A stretch of 64,000 bases of DNA from Flavobacterium sp. 9 (GCF_002754195.1 NZ_PEEU01000001.1:2356001-2420000), one strand, 5' to 3'; counted from the stretch's first letter, positions 1 to 9,352 are shown. Numbers and translations: made by a program. Notes: generated from the sequence alone by a model not told the origin.

Positions 1-322
1 AAACTACCACAACAATTCCCACTGCAACTGAATGTGCATATGGTTTTAAAACGGCAAAACCGCTTACAAATGTTTCTACATCTATTGTGATTTTATCCCC
101 ACTGTAAATACCGGTTAAAATTCCGATTAAGGTAATTCCGATTTGTACAGTAGATAAAAACTTGTTTGGTGAATTGGCTAAATCGAGCGCAATCTTCGCA
201 CTTTTGTTTCCCTTTTTTGCGGCGGTTTCCAATCTATTTTTTCTTGCCGAAATAAGTGCAATTTCGGACATAGAGAAAACGCCGTTTAATAGTATTAGAA
301 AAAATATTATTAGTATTTCCAA
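1..322 (-). CDS. CNNM/DUF21 (hemolysin-family) membrane protein, N-terminal part
   Basis: This is the N-terminal ~107 residues of a protein running off the left edge. Read on the minus strand it begins LEILIIFFLILLNGVFSMSE and continues with a hydrophobic stretch rich in SARKNRLE and VQIGITLIGILTG motifs. That is the usual start of the DUF21 transmembrane domain found in TlyC/CorC-type (CNNM) proteins, which are linked to divalent cation export rather than true haemolysis. The start chosen is TTG at 322, because an in-frame stop lies 16 bases upstream and the first membrane helix needs these residues; an internal ATG 17 codons later is the alternative. The CBS and CorC_HlyC domains expected downstream are outside the window. 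Confidence 0.75.
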   Translation of the reverse strand, partial: MEILIIFFLILLNGVFSMSEIALISARKNRLETAAKKGNKSAKIALDLANSPNKFLSTVQIGITLIGILTGIYSGDKITIDVETFVSGFAVLKPYAHSVAVGIVVVV

Positions 323-521
323 TTTGAGGTTTATTCGTTATTTAATGGTTCGTTTATGTAATTTGCAATTCTAGTATTTCATAGCCCAGATGGAAGTGAA
401 AAGCCCGGAGCTAAAAAAACTAATTTTTCTTGCCAGAAAACAGCGACAGGAGGAAGCTCGTTTTAAGGTTAGAAAAATAGTTTTTTTAGCGAGGACTAGT
501 AACGTACAGCTGGATTAGCTA

Positions 522-1094
522 CTACAAATTATCTATAACTGACGTTAAGCGTTGTGTAATTTCTTCGATAGTTCCAATACCGTTTACGGCGTGAAACTTA
601 TTTTGTTCTTTATAATATCCAATTAGTGGAGCTGTTTTTTCATTGTATTCCTGATATCTTACACGAATTTTTTCTTCGTCCTGATCATCAACTCTTCCAC
701 TTGTTTTTCCTCTTTCTAGTAAACGTGCTACCAGAATTTCATCATCTGCTTCTAATGCAATTGTTGCTGTAACGCTTGATCCAATTGTTGGTAAAAACTT
801 GTCTAAAGCTTCTGCCTGATCTAATGTTCTTGGATAACCGTCAAATAAAAAACCGTTTGTATCAGGATGTTTGTTTACTTCGTCAATTAACATTGCAGTT
901 GTAACTTCGCAAGGAACCAATTCTCCATTGTCCATAAAAACTCTTGCTTTTTTACCTAAATCTGTGTCATTTTTTAAATTAAAACGAAAAATATCTCCTG
1001 TTGAAAGGTGTGTTAATTTGTATTTTTCTTTCAAAAATTCAGCCTGAGTTCCTTTTCCTGCTCCTGGTTTTCCAAATAAAACAATGTTAATCAT
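522..1094 (-). CDS. adk: adenylate kinase
   Basis: Cytoplasmic enzyme that interconverts ATP + AMP and 2 ADP. The P-loop GKPGAGKGT is at residues 8-16, followed by the STGDIFR AMP-binding segment, the FDGYPRT motif and an RLLERGKTSGRVDD LID region. At 190 residues it is the short-LID form with no zinc-binding cysteines, normal for Bacteroidota. It lies 74 bases downstream of hpt on the same strand, so the two purine-salvage genes probably share the hpt promoter. No frameshift or missing catalytic residue is visible. Confidence 0.97.
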   Translation of the reverse strand: MINIVLFGKPGAGKGTQAEFLKEKYKLTHLSTGDIFRFNLKNDTDLGKKARVFMDNGELVPCEVTTAMLIDEVNKHPDTNGFLFDGYPRTLDQAEALDKFLPTIGSSVTATIALEADDEILVARLLERGKTSGRVDDQDEEKIRVRYQEYNEKTAPLIGYYKEQNKFHAVNGIGTIEEITQRLTSVIDNL

Positions 1095-1168
1095 AATATG
1101 AATGAGTGTTGTTACTTCTGTTGTTTATAAGAAGTTTTAAATGAATATATAGTTGTGTGTGTTTTTAA

Positions 1169-1699
1169 TTATTCAGCCAATTTATAGACCTCCGGAAGAT
1201 TTCTTCCTAAACCATCGTAGTCTAATCCGTAGCCAACAATGAATTTATTTGGAATTCTGATTCCGATATAATCTATTTTAATGTCTTTTTTGTAAGCTTC
1301 CGGTTTAAAGAACAAAGTCGCAATTTTAAAATGCTTTACGTTTTGTTGTTTAAAAAGGTGCTTTAATTCCTCGATCGTATTTCCGGTATCGATAATGTCT
1401 TCGATAAGAACAACACTTCTTCCGGATAAATCCTGATTGATACCAATTAATTCTTTTACAGAATTGGTAGTTTCAGTTCCTTCGTAAGATGACATTTTGA
1501 TAAATGAAACCTCGCAAGGACTTTTATATTTCTTCAAAAAATCGGCAACAACCATAAATGCGCCGTTCAAAACTCCAATAAAAATTGGAGTATCATCTCC
1601 AAAATCATCTTCTACTTGTGCAACTAATTTGGTCAAAGCAAAATCAATTTCTTTAGCCGAAATAAATGGAACAAATTGTTTATCGTGAAGTTGTATCAT
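1169..1699 (-). CDS. hpt: hypoxanthine phosphoribosyltransferase
   Basis: Purine salvage enzyme that transfers phosphoribose from PRPP to hypoxanthine or guanine. The PRPP-binding motif VVLIEDIIDTG is clear, with acidic residues E100/D101 and D104-T105-G106, and a flexible-loop region around KMSSYEGTE (68-76). The start is placed at ATG 1699 (MIQLHDKQF), giving 176 residues. A longer reading to 1726 would extend the protein into the promoter -7 element and is unlikely. It is followed by adk and probably co-transcribed with it. Confidence 0.94.
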   Translation of the reverse strand: MIQLHDKQFVPFISAKEIDFALTKLVAQVEDDFGDDTPIFIGVLNGAFMVVADFLKKYKSPCEVSFIKMSSYEGTETTNSVKELIGINQDLSGRSVVLIEDIIDTGNTIEELKHLFKQQNVKHFKIATLFFKPEAYKKDIKIDYIGIRIPNKFIVGYGLDYDGLGRNLPEVYKLAE

Positions 1700-1723
1700 T
1701 ATTTTTATGTTTAAAATAATGCG

Positions 1724-1731
1724 CAAAGATA
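1724..1731 (-). promoter_or_regulatory. Bacteroidota -7 promoter element of hpt-adk
   Basis: TATCTTTG on the minus strand, a perfect TAnnTTTG box 25 bases upstream of the hpt ATG. A good -33 TTTG at the usual spacing is not evident, so only the -7 element is claimed. Confidence 0.55.
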
Positions 1732-1883
1732 CAGAATTACAACCAAACTGTAAGTATCAAAATATCGCGCGCACATATTTTTTTGAGATTGTTAAATATC
1801 ATTAAATATTTACATTTTTTTTCCTTTAAATATTCAATATTTCACTAAATTGTTCTCCTTTAAACTTTTAACCCCAAACCTCT

Positions 1884-3155
1884 ATGAAAACCGTTTCAAA
1901 TATATTATCTATATCCTTTTTGGCTGTATTAACAGCTTGCAATGGACAATCAAAAGCAGAGAAAGAAACGATCTCAAAACAACCTTCGATAGTTGTAAAA
2001 ACTGCAATTGGCGATCTTACTTTGCCTGCACCATACGCCACAGAATCAAAAACAAAAAACAGTAAAGTACTTGGCTGGCCAGAAGGCAAAACACCAAAAG
2101 CGCCGGAAGGATTTACGGTGACAAAATTTGCTGATGGTTTTGATAATCCACGTTGGAGTTATATTGGACCTAATAATGATATTTTTGTTGTGGAAAGCGG
2201 AACAAGAACAAGCAAAAATCAAATTATAGTTCTTCGCGATACAGATAAAGACGGAAAATTTGAAACTCGTGAAGTTTTCTTAAAAGGCCTGAATAGACCT
2301 TTTGGAATGCTGATTCTAAAAGACTTTTTTTATGTTGCCAATACTGACGGTTTATACCGTTATCCTTATAAAAATGCTCCGCTAAAATTAGAAACACAAG
2401 GAGTGAAAATTGTTGATCTTCCTGCCGGAGGATATAACAATCACTGGACAAGAAATATAATTTCAAATCCAGAGGAAACAAAAATCTATATCGCTGTTGG
2501 TTCCGGAAGTAATGTTGGAGAAAACGGAATGGACAAAGAAGTGCGTCGTGCAGCAATTTTAGAAATTAATCCTGACGGAACTGGCGAAAAAATTTATGCT
2601 GACGGACTTAGAAATCCAATGGGAATGGATTGGAATCCTGTTAATAAGGAATTATGGACAGCTGTCAATGAGCGTGATGAATTGGGCGACGACTTAGTTC
2701 CGGATTATATTACGAGTGTAAAATTGAATGGTTTTTATGGATGGCCATATTCTTATTATGGAAATAATCCTGATCCAAGATTGAAAGGTGCACGCAAAGA
2801 TTTAGTTGCCAAAGCTATTGTTCCTGACGTTCCTGTTGGTTCTCATACTGCTTCTTTAGGATTGGCTTTTTATACAAAAGATGCTTTTCCTACAAAATAT
2901 AGAAATGGAGCTTTCGTCGGACAACATGGTTCTTGGAATCGCTCTATAATATCGGGTTATAAAGTTCTTTTTGTTCCGTTTGCAAATGGAAAACCTTCTG
3001 GAAAACCTGAAGATTTTTTAACTGGTTTTGTTGCCAATGCTGATACAGCCGAAGTTTATGGTCGTCCGGTTGCTGTAACTGTTATGAAAGACGGATCACT
3101 TCTTGTAAACGATGATAGCGGAAACACAATTTGGAAAGTTACTGCGAATAAATAA
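1884..3155 (+). CDS. PQQ-dependent sugar (sorbosone) dehydrogenase-family lipoprotein
   Basis: Probable periplasmic or surface lipoprotein. The signal peptide ends in the lipobox LTAC with the lipidated Cys at residue 19. The rest is a six-bladed beta-propeller of the glucose/sorbosone dehydrogenase family, with typical blade motifs GFTVTKFADGFDNPRW, NHWTRNI, VGSGSNVGENG, RNPMGMDWNP, NERDELGDDLVPDY, GWPYSYYG, HTASLGLAFY, QHGSWNRS and GRPVAVTVMKDGSLLVNDD. Members oxidise aldoses or related sugars with PQQ, but many Bacteroidota homologues have no tested substrate. It reads divergently from hpt. The length (423 aa) is normal. PQQ synthesis genes are not in the window, so the cofactor would be imported or made elsewhere. 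Confidence 0.9.
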   Translation: MKTVSNILSISFLAVLTACNGQSKAEKETISKQPSIVVKTAIGDLTLPAPYATESKTKNSKVLGWPEGKTPKAPEGFTVTKFADGFDNPRWSYIGPNNDIFVVESGTRTSKNQIIVLRDTDKDGKFETREVFLKGLNRPFGMLILKDFFYVANTDGLYRYPYKNAPLKLETQGVKIVDLPAGGYNNHWTRNIISNPEETKIYIAVGSGSNVGENGMDKEVRRAAILEINPDGTGEKIYADGLRNPMGMDWNPVNKELWTAVNERDELGDDLVPDYITSVKLNGFYGWPYSYYGNNPDPRLKGARKDLVAKAIVPDVPVGSHTASLGLAFYTKDAFPTKYRNGAFVGQHGSWNRSIISGYKVLFVPFANGKPSGKPEDFLTGFVANADTAEVYGRPVAVTVMKDGSLLVNDDSGNTIWKVTANK

Positions 3156-3224
3156 GATTAAATTCCAATATTTAAATTCCAAGCGTTTCATAACTATGTG
3201 CAAAAACCTATCAAAACCCAGACA

Positions 3225-3599
3225 ATGAAAAAACTAATATATATTATGCTGATAATTCCCAATCTATTTTTTGCGCAAATTCGAGCGAAATTAGTAGATT
3301 ATGATGCAAGTAAAACTCCAGCATATTGTAGTAATCAAAAATCATACGGAGTATTGAAATTTGAATTACAAGAGAAAAATAGACAAAAAGGTGAAGTTGC
3401 ATTTATTCTACAAGAATGTCCCAGAGAGTTAATGGAAAAAGTTGGTCAATATAAAAATGATTCTATTTATTTTGTAACATTTGGAAATAAAGTGGACAAA
3501 AAGTTAATTAAAATAGCAAAGAAAATTTGTCAAAAAGATTATCCAAAAGACGATACAAACATATTTTGGTTTGGGTTTATTAACATTGACTACCGGTAA
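3225..3599 (+). CDS. exported hypothetical protein
   Basis: Small secreted protein of about 124 residues with a clear Sec signal peptide (MKKLIYIMLIIPNLFFAQ, cleavage before or after the AQ). The start at 3225 was chosen because it begins the signal peptide; an upstream in-frame ATG at 3198 adds nine polar residues. The mature part has four cysteines and a mixed alpha/beta character, with no family that I recognise. It sits 69 bases after the sugar dehydrogenase and may be its co-transcribed neighbour. Confidence 0.7.
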   Translation: MKKLIYIMLIIPNLFFAQIRAKLVDYDASKTPAYCSNQKSYGVLKFELQEKNRQKGEVAFILQECPRELMEKVGQYKNDSIYFVTFGNKVDKKLIKIAKKICQKDYPKDDTNIFWFGFINIDYR

Positions 3600-3629
3600 C
3601 AACCGGAATTCAAATTTGATTCGACTAAT

Positions 3630-3782
3630 TAATTTTACCGCAAAGTTCGCTAAGCTTTATTTCTGTTATTTTTATAAAAATGAAAAGTTCGCAAAGCTTT
3701 ATATCGAACTAGCTTGGCGAACTTTGTGTTTGCTAAAGCTAAATAAGGGATAAATCTTAGCGCCCTTTGCGGTAAATTTTTT
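3630..3782. repeat. CGCAAAG-type palindromic intergenic repeat, copy 1
   Basis: Intergenic stretch made of alternating forward and reverse copies of a short sequence (ACCGCAAAGTTCGCTAAGC ... AAGTTCGCAAAGC ... GCGAACTTTG ... CCTTTGCGGTAAATT). The outer arms form a large imperfect palindrome. Related copies lie at 6525-6655 and 49940-50162. No coding potential is apparent. Confidence 0.75.
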
Positions 3783-3835
3783 CGCCTTCTATATTCCTTA
3801 ATAATTAAGCATAAAACCGCTCAACAAACCCTTTT

Positions 3836-5932
3836 ATGATTCTAAAAAAACATTGCTTTCTTATTCTTGTCGTAATTGTTTTTCAAAACACTTATGCACA
3901 AGAACAGAAAAGCAAACCCATTGATTCTCTTCAAACACAAAAGCTGGAAGAAGTTGTTATCAGTTCCCTTCATATTAATGATAGTTTACAGAATGCACCC
4001 GCTTCGATAGGAATTTTATCCAAAAAAGAGCTGACGCAAAATAACGCCACAGATATTAGCACTGTCATTAATACGATTCCGGGAGTATTTATGCAGTCTT
4101 CTAATATCACGACAACCCGAATTTCGATTCGTGGTATTGGCGCAAGAACTCCATATGGAACCAATAAAATCAGAGCCTTTTATGGTAGTATTCCGCTGAC
4201 TTCTGGAAATAGCGAAACTGTTATTGATGATATTGACTTAGAAAACATTGGTCAAATCGAAGTTATAAAAGGTCCGCTTTCGAGTATTTACGGCGCAGGT
4301 TTGGGCGGCGCGATTTTGATTTCGCCTCAACTTTCGAAAAATAACGGACAAACTGCCGGAATAAGTACTGTTTTTGGTTCGTTTGGATTACTGAAAAATA
4401 CTTTGAATTATAGTCTGACCGAAAAAAAATCAAGTTTAAACTTAAGTTATCATAAACTAAAAACCGATGGTTGGCGAGAAAATAGCGCCTACGATCGAGA
4501 AGGAATTACGCTTTCAGGAGAATTGTTTAAAAAGCAAAACAGCAAGCTTACTTACTTTTCGAATTATACATATTTGAAAGCTTACATTCCGAGTTCTATT
4601 AGTAAACAAGTTTTTGATTCTAATCCAGAATTGGGCGCTCCAACTTGGGTCGCTTCAAAAGGATTTAAAGAATACAAATCGACTTTGGCAGGATTGGCTT
4701 ATGATTTTAAAATCAATAATAATCTAAGTAATTCAACTTCAGTTTTCGTGAATTATAAAGACAGTAATGAACCAAGACCTTTTGATATTTTACGTCAATA
4801 TACTTTTGGAACCGGCGCGAGAACGCAATTTTCAGGAAACTTTAGAATTAGTAAAATCGAAAATCAGTTTATTGCCGGAATCGAATATTTCACAGATAAT
4901 TACAGCGGAAATACTTTTGAGAATCTATACAAAACCAATAATGGCCAAGGAAGTTTACAAGGAAATCAATTAACAGAAACAGATCAGAAAAGACATTTTT
5001 ATAATATCTTTTCTCAAATCAGAACTTTACTTTCTGAGAAATTTGAGTTTCAAGCGGGATTAAACTACAACGAAACTCATTTTGAACTCACAAACTTTCT
5101 TCCTCAAAAAACGGCAACAGAAAAATATAGTTATGACGGAATCCTTTCGCCACAATTGTCTTTTCTTTATAAACCAAATCAGCAACAAACCTTATATTTC
5201 TCCGCAAGCCGAGGATTTTCATTGCCTGCCACCGAAGAAACGCTCACAAGTACAGGCAACATAAACCCGAATATAAAACCCGAAAACGGTTATAATTTTG
5301 AAGTTGGTGGAAAATTCTATTTCTTCAATAAAAATCTCTATACCGAATTTGCCGTTTATCGAATGGAAATTAAAGACTTATTAGTGGCAAAAAGAATTGG
5401 CGACGATCAATATGAAGGTATAAATGCCGGAAAAACTTTTCACGAAGGAATCGAAGTTTCGGCAAAACACAATTGGTTCATTAATCGTTTTTTTACTTTG
5501 AATTCTTTTGTTGGAGCTTCTTTAGGGAAATATGAATTTAAGGATTTTATCGATAACGGAAATGATTATTCCGGAAATAAACTAACCGGAGTTGCGGCGA
5601 ATAAAGTAAATGCAGGAATAACTTTAAATACCAATTTAGGCATTTATTTTTCTGCCAATTTTCAGTTCGTAGATAAAATTCCGATGAATGATGCCAATTC
5701 TGCTTATTCAGATTCCTATAATATCATCAATTTAAAAACAGGTTATCGTTTTGAAATACTTCCTAATTTAAATACCAATTTAGCTTTTGGCGTTAATAAT
5801 CTTTTCGATGAAAAATATGCTTCGATGATTTTACCTAATGCCGTTGCGGTTGGAAATTCAAGTCCACGATATTATTATCCCGGACTTCCTATAAATTATT
5901 ACGGAACTATTTCGCTAAATTACTTATTTTAG
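3836..5932 (+). CDS. TonB-dependent outer membrane receptor
   Basis: Outer membrane beta-barrel importer energised by TonB-ExbB-ExbD. The signal peptide is residues 1-21 (ending TYAQ). A plug domain follows (EEVVIS, the IPGVFMQSS segment, RGIGARTPYG, IEVIKGPLSSIYGAGLGG at about 145-165), then a long barrel and a typical C-terminus ending in aromatic-rich YYGTISLNYLF. At 698 residues it has the size of siderophore or ferric-citrate receptors. It lacks the N-terminal carboxypeptidase-like domain of SusC proteins, and no SusD is nearby, so a metal complex is a better guess than a glycan. The ligand is not known. Confidence 0.93.
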   Translation: MILKKHCFLILVVIVFQNTYAQEQKSKPIDSLQTQKLEEVVISSLHINDSLQNAPASIGILSKKELTQNNATDISTVINTIPGVFMQSSNITTTRISIRGIGARTPYGTNKIRAFYGSIPLTSGNSETVIDDIDLENIGQIEVIKGPLSSIYGAGLGGAILISPQLSKNNGQTAGISTVFGSFGLLKNTLNYSLTEKKSSLNLSYHKLKTDGWRENSAYDREGITLSGELFKKQNSKLTYFSNYTYLKAYIPSSISKQVFDSNPELGAPTWVASKGFKEYKSTLAGLAYDFKINNNLSNSTSVFVNYKDSNEPRPFDILRQYTFGTGARTQFSGNFRISKIENQFIAGIEYFTDNYSGNTFENLYKTNNGQGSLQGNQLTETDQKRHFYNIFSQIRTLLSEKFEFQAGLNYNETHFELTNFLPQKTATEKYSYDGILSPQLSFLYKPNQQQTLYFSASRGFSLPATEETLTSTGNINPNIKPENGYNFEVGGKFYFFNKNLYTEFAVYRMEIKDLLVAKRIGDDQYEGINAGKTFHEGIEVSAKHNWFINRFFTLNSFVGASLGKYEFKDFIDNGNDYSGNKLTGVAANKVNAGITLNTNLGIYFSANFQFVDKIPMNDANSAYSDSYNIINLKTGYRFEILPNLNTNLAFGVNNLFDEKYASMILPNAVAVGNSSPRYYYPGLPINYYGTISLNYLF

Positions 5933-6508
5933 ATGTCTACTAAAACCGATAAAATGTCTTCTGAATTACAAACAAAACTCAATTATCTAAAAGCTTATAG
6001 AGAAAATCGTCTTATGGTTGCGCAAGATGTTTTAGAAAATCCTTCCTTATTTAAAGAACTGGTTTCGATTTGTTTTTCTCCATTAGACAAAAACAATCAT
6101 AAAGCGTGTTGGATTTTAGAATTTGTATCTTATGAAGAATTGATTTGGTTACAACCTCATCTTGATATTTTCTGTTCGAATTTGAAGATTTTAAAAGATG
6201 AAAGCTCCATTCGTCCCATTGCAAAAGTTGTTCAGCTTCTTGTAAAATCACATTATAAGAAAAACGAAAATAGTATTCAACTTTCCGAAGCCAATCTTCA
6301 AGATTGTATCGAAGCTTCTTTTGACTGGCTTATAAACGATGTTAAAGTAGCAACAAAAGCTTATTCGATAAGAACTTTATACGTTTTAGGAAATCATTAC
6401 GATTGGATTCATCCTGAATTGCAAATTATTTTAAACAAAGATTATGCAGATCATTCCGCCGCTTATAAAGCTGTAGCCAAAGAAGTTTTAAAGAAAATAG
6501 AAAAATAA
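5933..6508 (+). CDS. HEAT-repeat-like alpha-helical protein of unknown function
   Basis: 191-residue soluble, all-helical protein. Its ATG directly abuts the TAG of the TonB receptor gene (zero spacing), so translation is probably coupled; MSSELQ eight codons in is an alternative start. The pattern of paired helices with Leu/Ala ridges (NKVVQLLVKSHY-like segments, VKAYSIRTLYVLGNH, HSAAYKAVAKEVLKK) suggests ARM/HEAT-type repeats. Similar proteins in flavobacteria are sometimes mislabelled adenylosuccinate lyase because they sit beside purB; no lyase signature is present here. Its role is unknown. Confidence 0.75.
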   Translation: MSTKTDKMSSELQTKLNYLKAYRENRLMVAQDVLENPSLFKELVSICFSPLDKNNHKACWILEFVSYEELIWLQPHLDIFCSNLKILKDESSIRPIAKVVQLLVKSHYKKNENSIQLSEANLQDCIEASFDWLINDVKVATKAYSIRTLYVLGNHYDWIHPELQIILNKDYADHSAAYKAVAKEVLKKIEK

Positions 6509-6524
6509 TCTTGCCACAGATTAA

Positions 6525-6655
6525 TTTTACCGCAAAGCACGCTAAGTTTTTTACCCTAATATTATGTTGAGAAAACACAAAGTTCGCAAAGCTTTGTGAA
6601 TATAAACTTTGCGAACTTTGCGAAACCTTTGTGTTCTTTGCGGTTAAATTTTAGA
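6525..6655. repeat. CGCAAAG-type palindromic intergenic repeat, copy 2
   Basis: Imperfect inverted repeat: TTTTACCGCAAAGCACGCTAA on the left, AGTTCGCAAAGCTTTGTG and ACTTTGCGAACTTTGCG in the middle, and CTTTGCGGTTAAATTT on the right. The arms can fold into one long hairpin between the HEAT-like gene and purK. Same family as 3630-3782 and 49940-50162. Confidence 0.75.
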
Positions 6656-6715
6656 AACAGATTAAAAAAAATTACGGAAATTCATCTAATTCATGGCAAA
6701 AAAAAGATTAAAAAG

Positions 6716-6723
6716 TATCTTTG
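6716..6723 (+). promoter_or_regulatory. Bacteroidota -7 promoter element of purK-purE
   Basis: TATCTTTG, a perfect TAnnTTTG box, ending 16 bases before the purK ATG. It also shows that the open frame upstream of 6740 is not translated. Confidence 0.6.
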
Positions 6724-6739
6724 CAAAAACACAACTACA

Positions 6740-7894
6740 ATGAATTATTTTTCTTCTGATTTTAAATTAGGAATATTAGGTGGCGGACAATTAGGAAAAA
6801 TGCTTTTGTTTGACACTCGAAAATTTGATATACAAACTTATGTTTTAGATCCAAGCGACGAAGCTCCGAGTAAAATTGCCTGCAATAAATTCTTCCAAGG
6901 CGATTTGATGGACTATGAAACAGTTTATAATTTTGGGAAACAAGTCGATGTTTTGACTTTCGAAATTGAATTGGTTAATCTTGAAGCTTTGACACAATTA
7001 GAAAGCGAAGGTTTAAAAATATATCCTTCTCCTAAAACCTTAAAAGGAATTCAGAATAAAGGAATCCAAAAACAATTTTACGCAGATAATAATATCCCAA
7101 CTGCACCATTTGAAAGATTCGAGAATTTAGACAATCTAAAATCTACTGTCATATCGAGCGGAGTCGAGATGCCTTTCGTTTGGAAATGTACCGAATTTGG
7201 TTACGACGGAAATGGTGTAAAAGTAATTCGTCAGGTTTCTGATTTGGATACTTTACCAAATGTAGAATGTATTGCAGAAACAATGATTCCGTTCAAAAAT
7301 GAATTGGCAGTTATTGTAGTAAGAAATCCGTCAGGCGAAATCAAAACATATCCGGTTGTAGAAATGGAATTTCACCCGGAAGCTAATCAGGTAGAATATG
7401 TAATTTGTCCTGCCAGAATCGACGAGAAAGTTGCCGAAAAAGCCAGAGCAATTGCTTTGAATGTTTCGGAGAAATTTAATCACGTTGGTCTTTTGGCAGT
7501 TGAAATGTTCCAAACCAATGATGATGATATTCTGGTAAATGAGGTTGCTCCTCGCCCACACAATTCAGGACATTATTCTATCGAAGCAAGTTATACTTCG
7601 CAATTCGAAAATCATTTGCGTGCGATTCTAGATCTTCCGTTAGGAAATACAGATAGCAAAGTTGCCGGAATTATGGTAAATTTAGTTGGTGCCGAAGGTT
7701 TTTCAGGAGACGTAGTTTACGAAAACATTGAAACCATTTTAGGTTGGAATGGCGTTACACCACATATTTACGGTAAAAAACAAACGCGTCCGTTCAGAAA
7801 AATGGGTCACGTTACAATCGTAAACGAAGATATGGCTGAAGCCAGAAAGATTGCAGAAGAAGTTAAAAATACGATTAGAGTTATAAGCATATAG
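6740..7894 (+). CDS. purK: 5-(carboxyamino)imidazole ribonucleotide synthase
   Basis: ATP-grasp enzyme of purine synthesis: AIR + ATP + bicarbonate gives N5-CAIR. The N-terminal GILGGGQLGKML dinucleotide-like motif is followed by the ATP-grasp domain (WKCTEFGYDGNGVKV, EVAPRPHNSGHYSIEA) and a C-terminal domain with HIYGKKQTRPFRKMGHV, all diagnostic of PurK. The start at 6740 (MNYFSSDFKLGILGG) gives 384 residues, the usual length. The open frame extends 48 codons further upstream through the repeat and across the promoter, which is not credible coding. purE follows 65 bases downstream and supplies the next step. Confidence 0.96.
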   Translation: MNYFSSDFKLGILGGGQLGKMLLFDTRKFDIQTYVLDPSDEAPSKIACNKFFQGDLMDYETVYNFGKQVDVLTFEIELVNLEALTQLESEGLKIYPSPKTLKGIQNKGIQKQFYADNNIPTAPFERFENLDNLKSTVISSGVEMPFVWKCTEFGYDGNGVKVIRQVSDLDTLPNVECIAETMIPFKNELAVIVVRNPSGEIKTYPVVEMEFHPEANQVEYVICPARIDEKVAEKARAIALNVSEKFNHVGLLAVEMFQTNDDDILVNEVAPRPHNSGHYSIEASYTSQFENHLRAILDLPLGNTDSKVAGIMVNLVGAEGFSGDVVYENIETILGWNGVTPHIYGKKQTRPFRKMGHVTIVNEDMAEARKIAEEVKNTIRVISI

Positions 7895-7959
7895 TTTTCA
7901 GTCTCAGTAAAAGCTTGAAACCTGAAACAAAACAAACAGTTTTAAACAAACAAAAAAAC

Positions 7960-8445
7960 ATGAGCAAAGTAGCCATCATAATGGGAAGTATCTCTGACAT
8001 GCCAGTCATGCAAGATGCCATCGACATATTAAAACAATTCAATATCGAAACTGAAGTAGATATCGTTTCGGCACACAGAACGCCGGAAAAATTATTCGAT
8101 TTCAGTAAAAACGCACATACTCGCGGAATTTCGGTAATTATTGCCGGAGCTGGAGGAGCGGCGCATTTACCAGGAATGGTTGCTTCGATGTCGCCACTTC
8201 CTGTAATTGGAGTTCCTGTAAAATCAAGCAATTCTATCGATGGTTGGGATTCGGTTTTATCGATTCTACAAATGCCGGGCGGAGTTCCTGTTGCAACTGT
8301 GGCGCTAAACGGCGCAAAAAATGCCGGAATTTTGGCAGCACAAATCATCGGAAGTCATGATAAAAAAGTACTTGACACGATTATTGCTTATAAAGAAGAA
8401 TTGAAAGCTGCGGTTAATAAAGCAGCTGAAGGTTTGAAAAAATAA
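7960..8445 (+). CDS. purE: N5-carboxyaminoimidazole ribonucleotide mutase
   Basis: Class I PurE, converting N5-CAIR to CAIR in the cytoplasm. The diagnostic motifs GSISDMPVM (near residue 9), SAHRTPE and AGAGGAAHLPGMVAS are all present. The ATG at 7960 (MSKVAIIMGS) gives 161 residues, the family norm. It is the second gene of a purK-purE operon and is followed directly by a strong intrinsic terminator. Confidence 0.97.
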   Translation: MSKVAIIMGSISDMPVMQDAIDILKQFNIETEVDIVSAHRTPEKLFDFSKNAHTRGISVIIAGAGGAAHLPGMVASMSPLPVIGVPVKSSNSIDGWDSVLSILQMPGGVPVATVALNGAKNAGILAAQIIGSHDKKVLDTIIAYKEELKAAVNKAAEGLKK

Positions 8446-8460
8446 ATCCTTATTATAGAA

Positions 8461-8492
8461 AAAGGCTTCCATTATAGGAAGCCTTTTTTTTG
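8461..8492 (+). terminator. intrinsic terminator after purE
   Basis: Stem AAAGGCTTCC / GGAAGCCTTT with a six-base loop ATTATA, followed by a T-run. It lies 16 bases after the purE stop. Confidence 0.85.
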
Positions 8493-8511
8493 CCCTTTAT
8501 ATTTCTTTGAA

Positions 8512-9180
8512 TTATGCTTCATCTTCAATTTCTTCCAAGACAGATTCAAATTCGTATTCTGTTATATCTTCCTTATTTATCCAATTCTCTGAAGTAACCA
8601 AACTATAATTTATATCGTCTGTTGTTGTCAATTCCCAAACTATATCTTCAGCTTCAGGAAACGGAATGTTTTGAGAGATTTGATTTTCGAACAATCTTTT
8701 AATTAGATTTCTGTCAGACAAACCGTTATTCAATAATTTCAGCACATTTTCAGCCGTCAATTTTTGTGGTTCATTATCATTTGGAGTCATTGAAAAATGA
8801 ACAATAGAAGCTTTTGCATTTGGAAATTTCCCATTATAAGCTTTAAAAAGCAATTGATTAATGTGAAACAAAGTTCCTTGCATATCTATTTCTGGATATT
8901 CTTCACAAACTTTATCAATTAACATATTGTGTGCTATTTGCTCAATTTGCCCGTCGGTTAATCTATCAGGAAATTTATATTTCAAGACTATTTCTGCAGC
9001 TTCATTTGGTTCGTAATCCGAAATCGCCATTTCTAATAATTCCGGCAAACTTGCTTTGTCTGCTGTTGCTCCATCCGGATAATTAAATTTTTCTAATAAC
9101 TGAACAAAATCTTCATCAGACCAATATCCTTCTACTTCGTTAACTGTATCTATTCTCTTTATTGCAATTTGATAATTCAT
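8512..9180 (-). CDS. hypothetical acidic cytoplasmic protein
   Basis: 222-residue protein with no signal peptide or membrane segment, strongly acidic at the C-terminus (FESVLEEIEDEA). It is mostly helical, with several short Asp/Glu-rich helices (YWSDEDFVQLLEKF, LTDGQIEQIAHNMLIDKV). I do not recognise a family. It stands alone between purE and the M3 peptidase gene on the opposite strand. Base composition and codon use look like its neighbours. Confidence 0.7.
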   Translation of the reverse strand: MNYQIAIKRIDTVNEVEGYWSDEDFVQLLEKFNYPDGATADKASLPELLEMAISDYEPNEAAEIVLKYKFPDRLTDGQIEQIAHNMLIDKVCEEYPEIDMQGTLFHINQLLFKAYNGKFPNAKASIVHFSMTPNDNEPQKLTAENVLKLLNNGLSDRNLIKRLFENQISQNIPFPEAEDIVWELTTTDDINYSLVTSENWINKEDITEYEFESVLEEIEDEA

Positions 9181-9352
9181 CGTTTTTCTGTTTTACAATT
9201 TCTGATTAGTATTTTATAACTCTAATCCTATTTTTTTCAATTTACGTTTTTAAAAACGCGTACAGAAATAAATAACATATCTATAACACAATTTAAGAGG
9301 ATTTTATGCCGAGAATCGATTTGGTTTAGACGATTACATTTTTATAAATTGC

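Noticed and set aside
162..374. Open frame of 70 codons on the plus strand at the left edge
   Set aside because: It overlaps the DUF21 membrane protein read on the minus strand, which has a clear family pattern; the plus-strand reading has no recognisable features.
1868..2556. Two minus-strand open frames inside the sugar dehydrogenase gene
   Set aside because: They are antisense to a well-supported beta-propeller gene and have no ribosome-binding site or family pattern.
7881..8348. 155-codon open frame antisense to purE
   Set aside because: purE is unambiguous; the antisense frame follows its codon structure and has no independent support.
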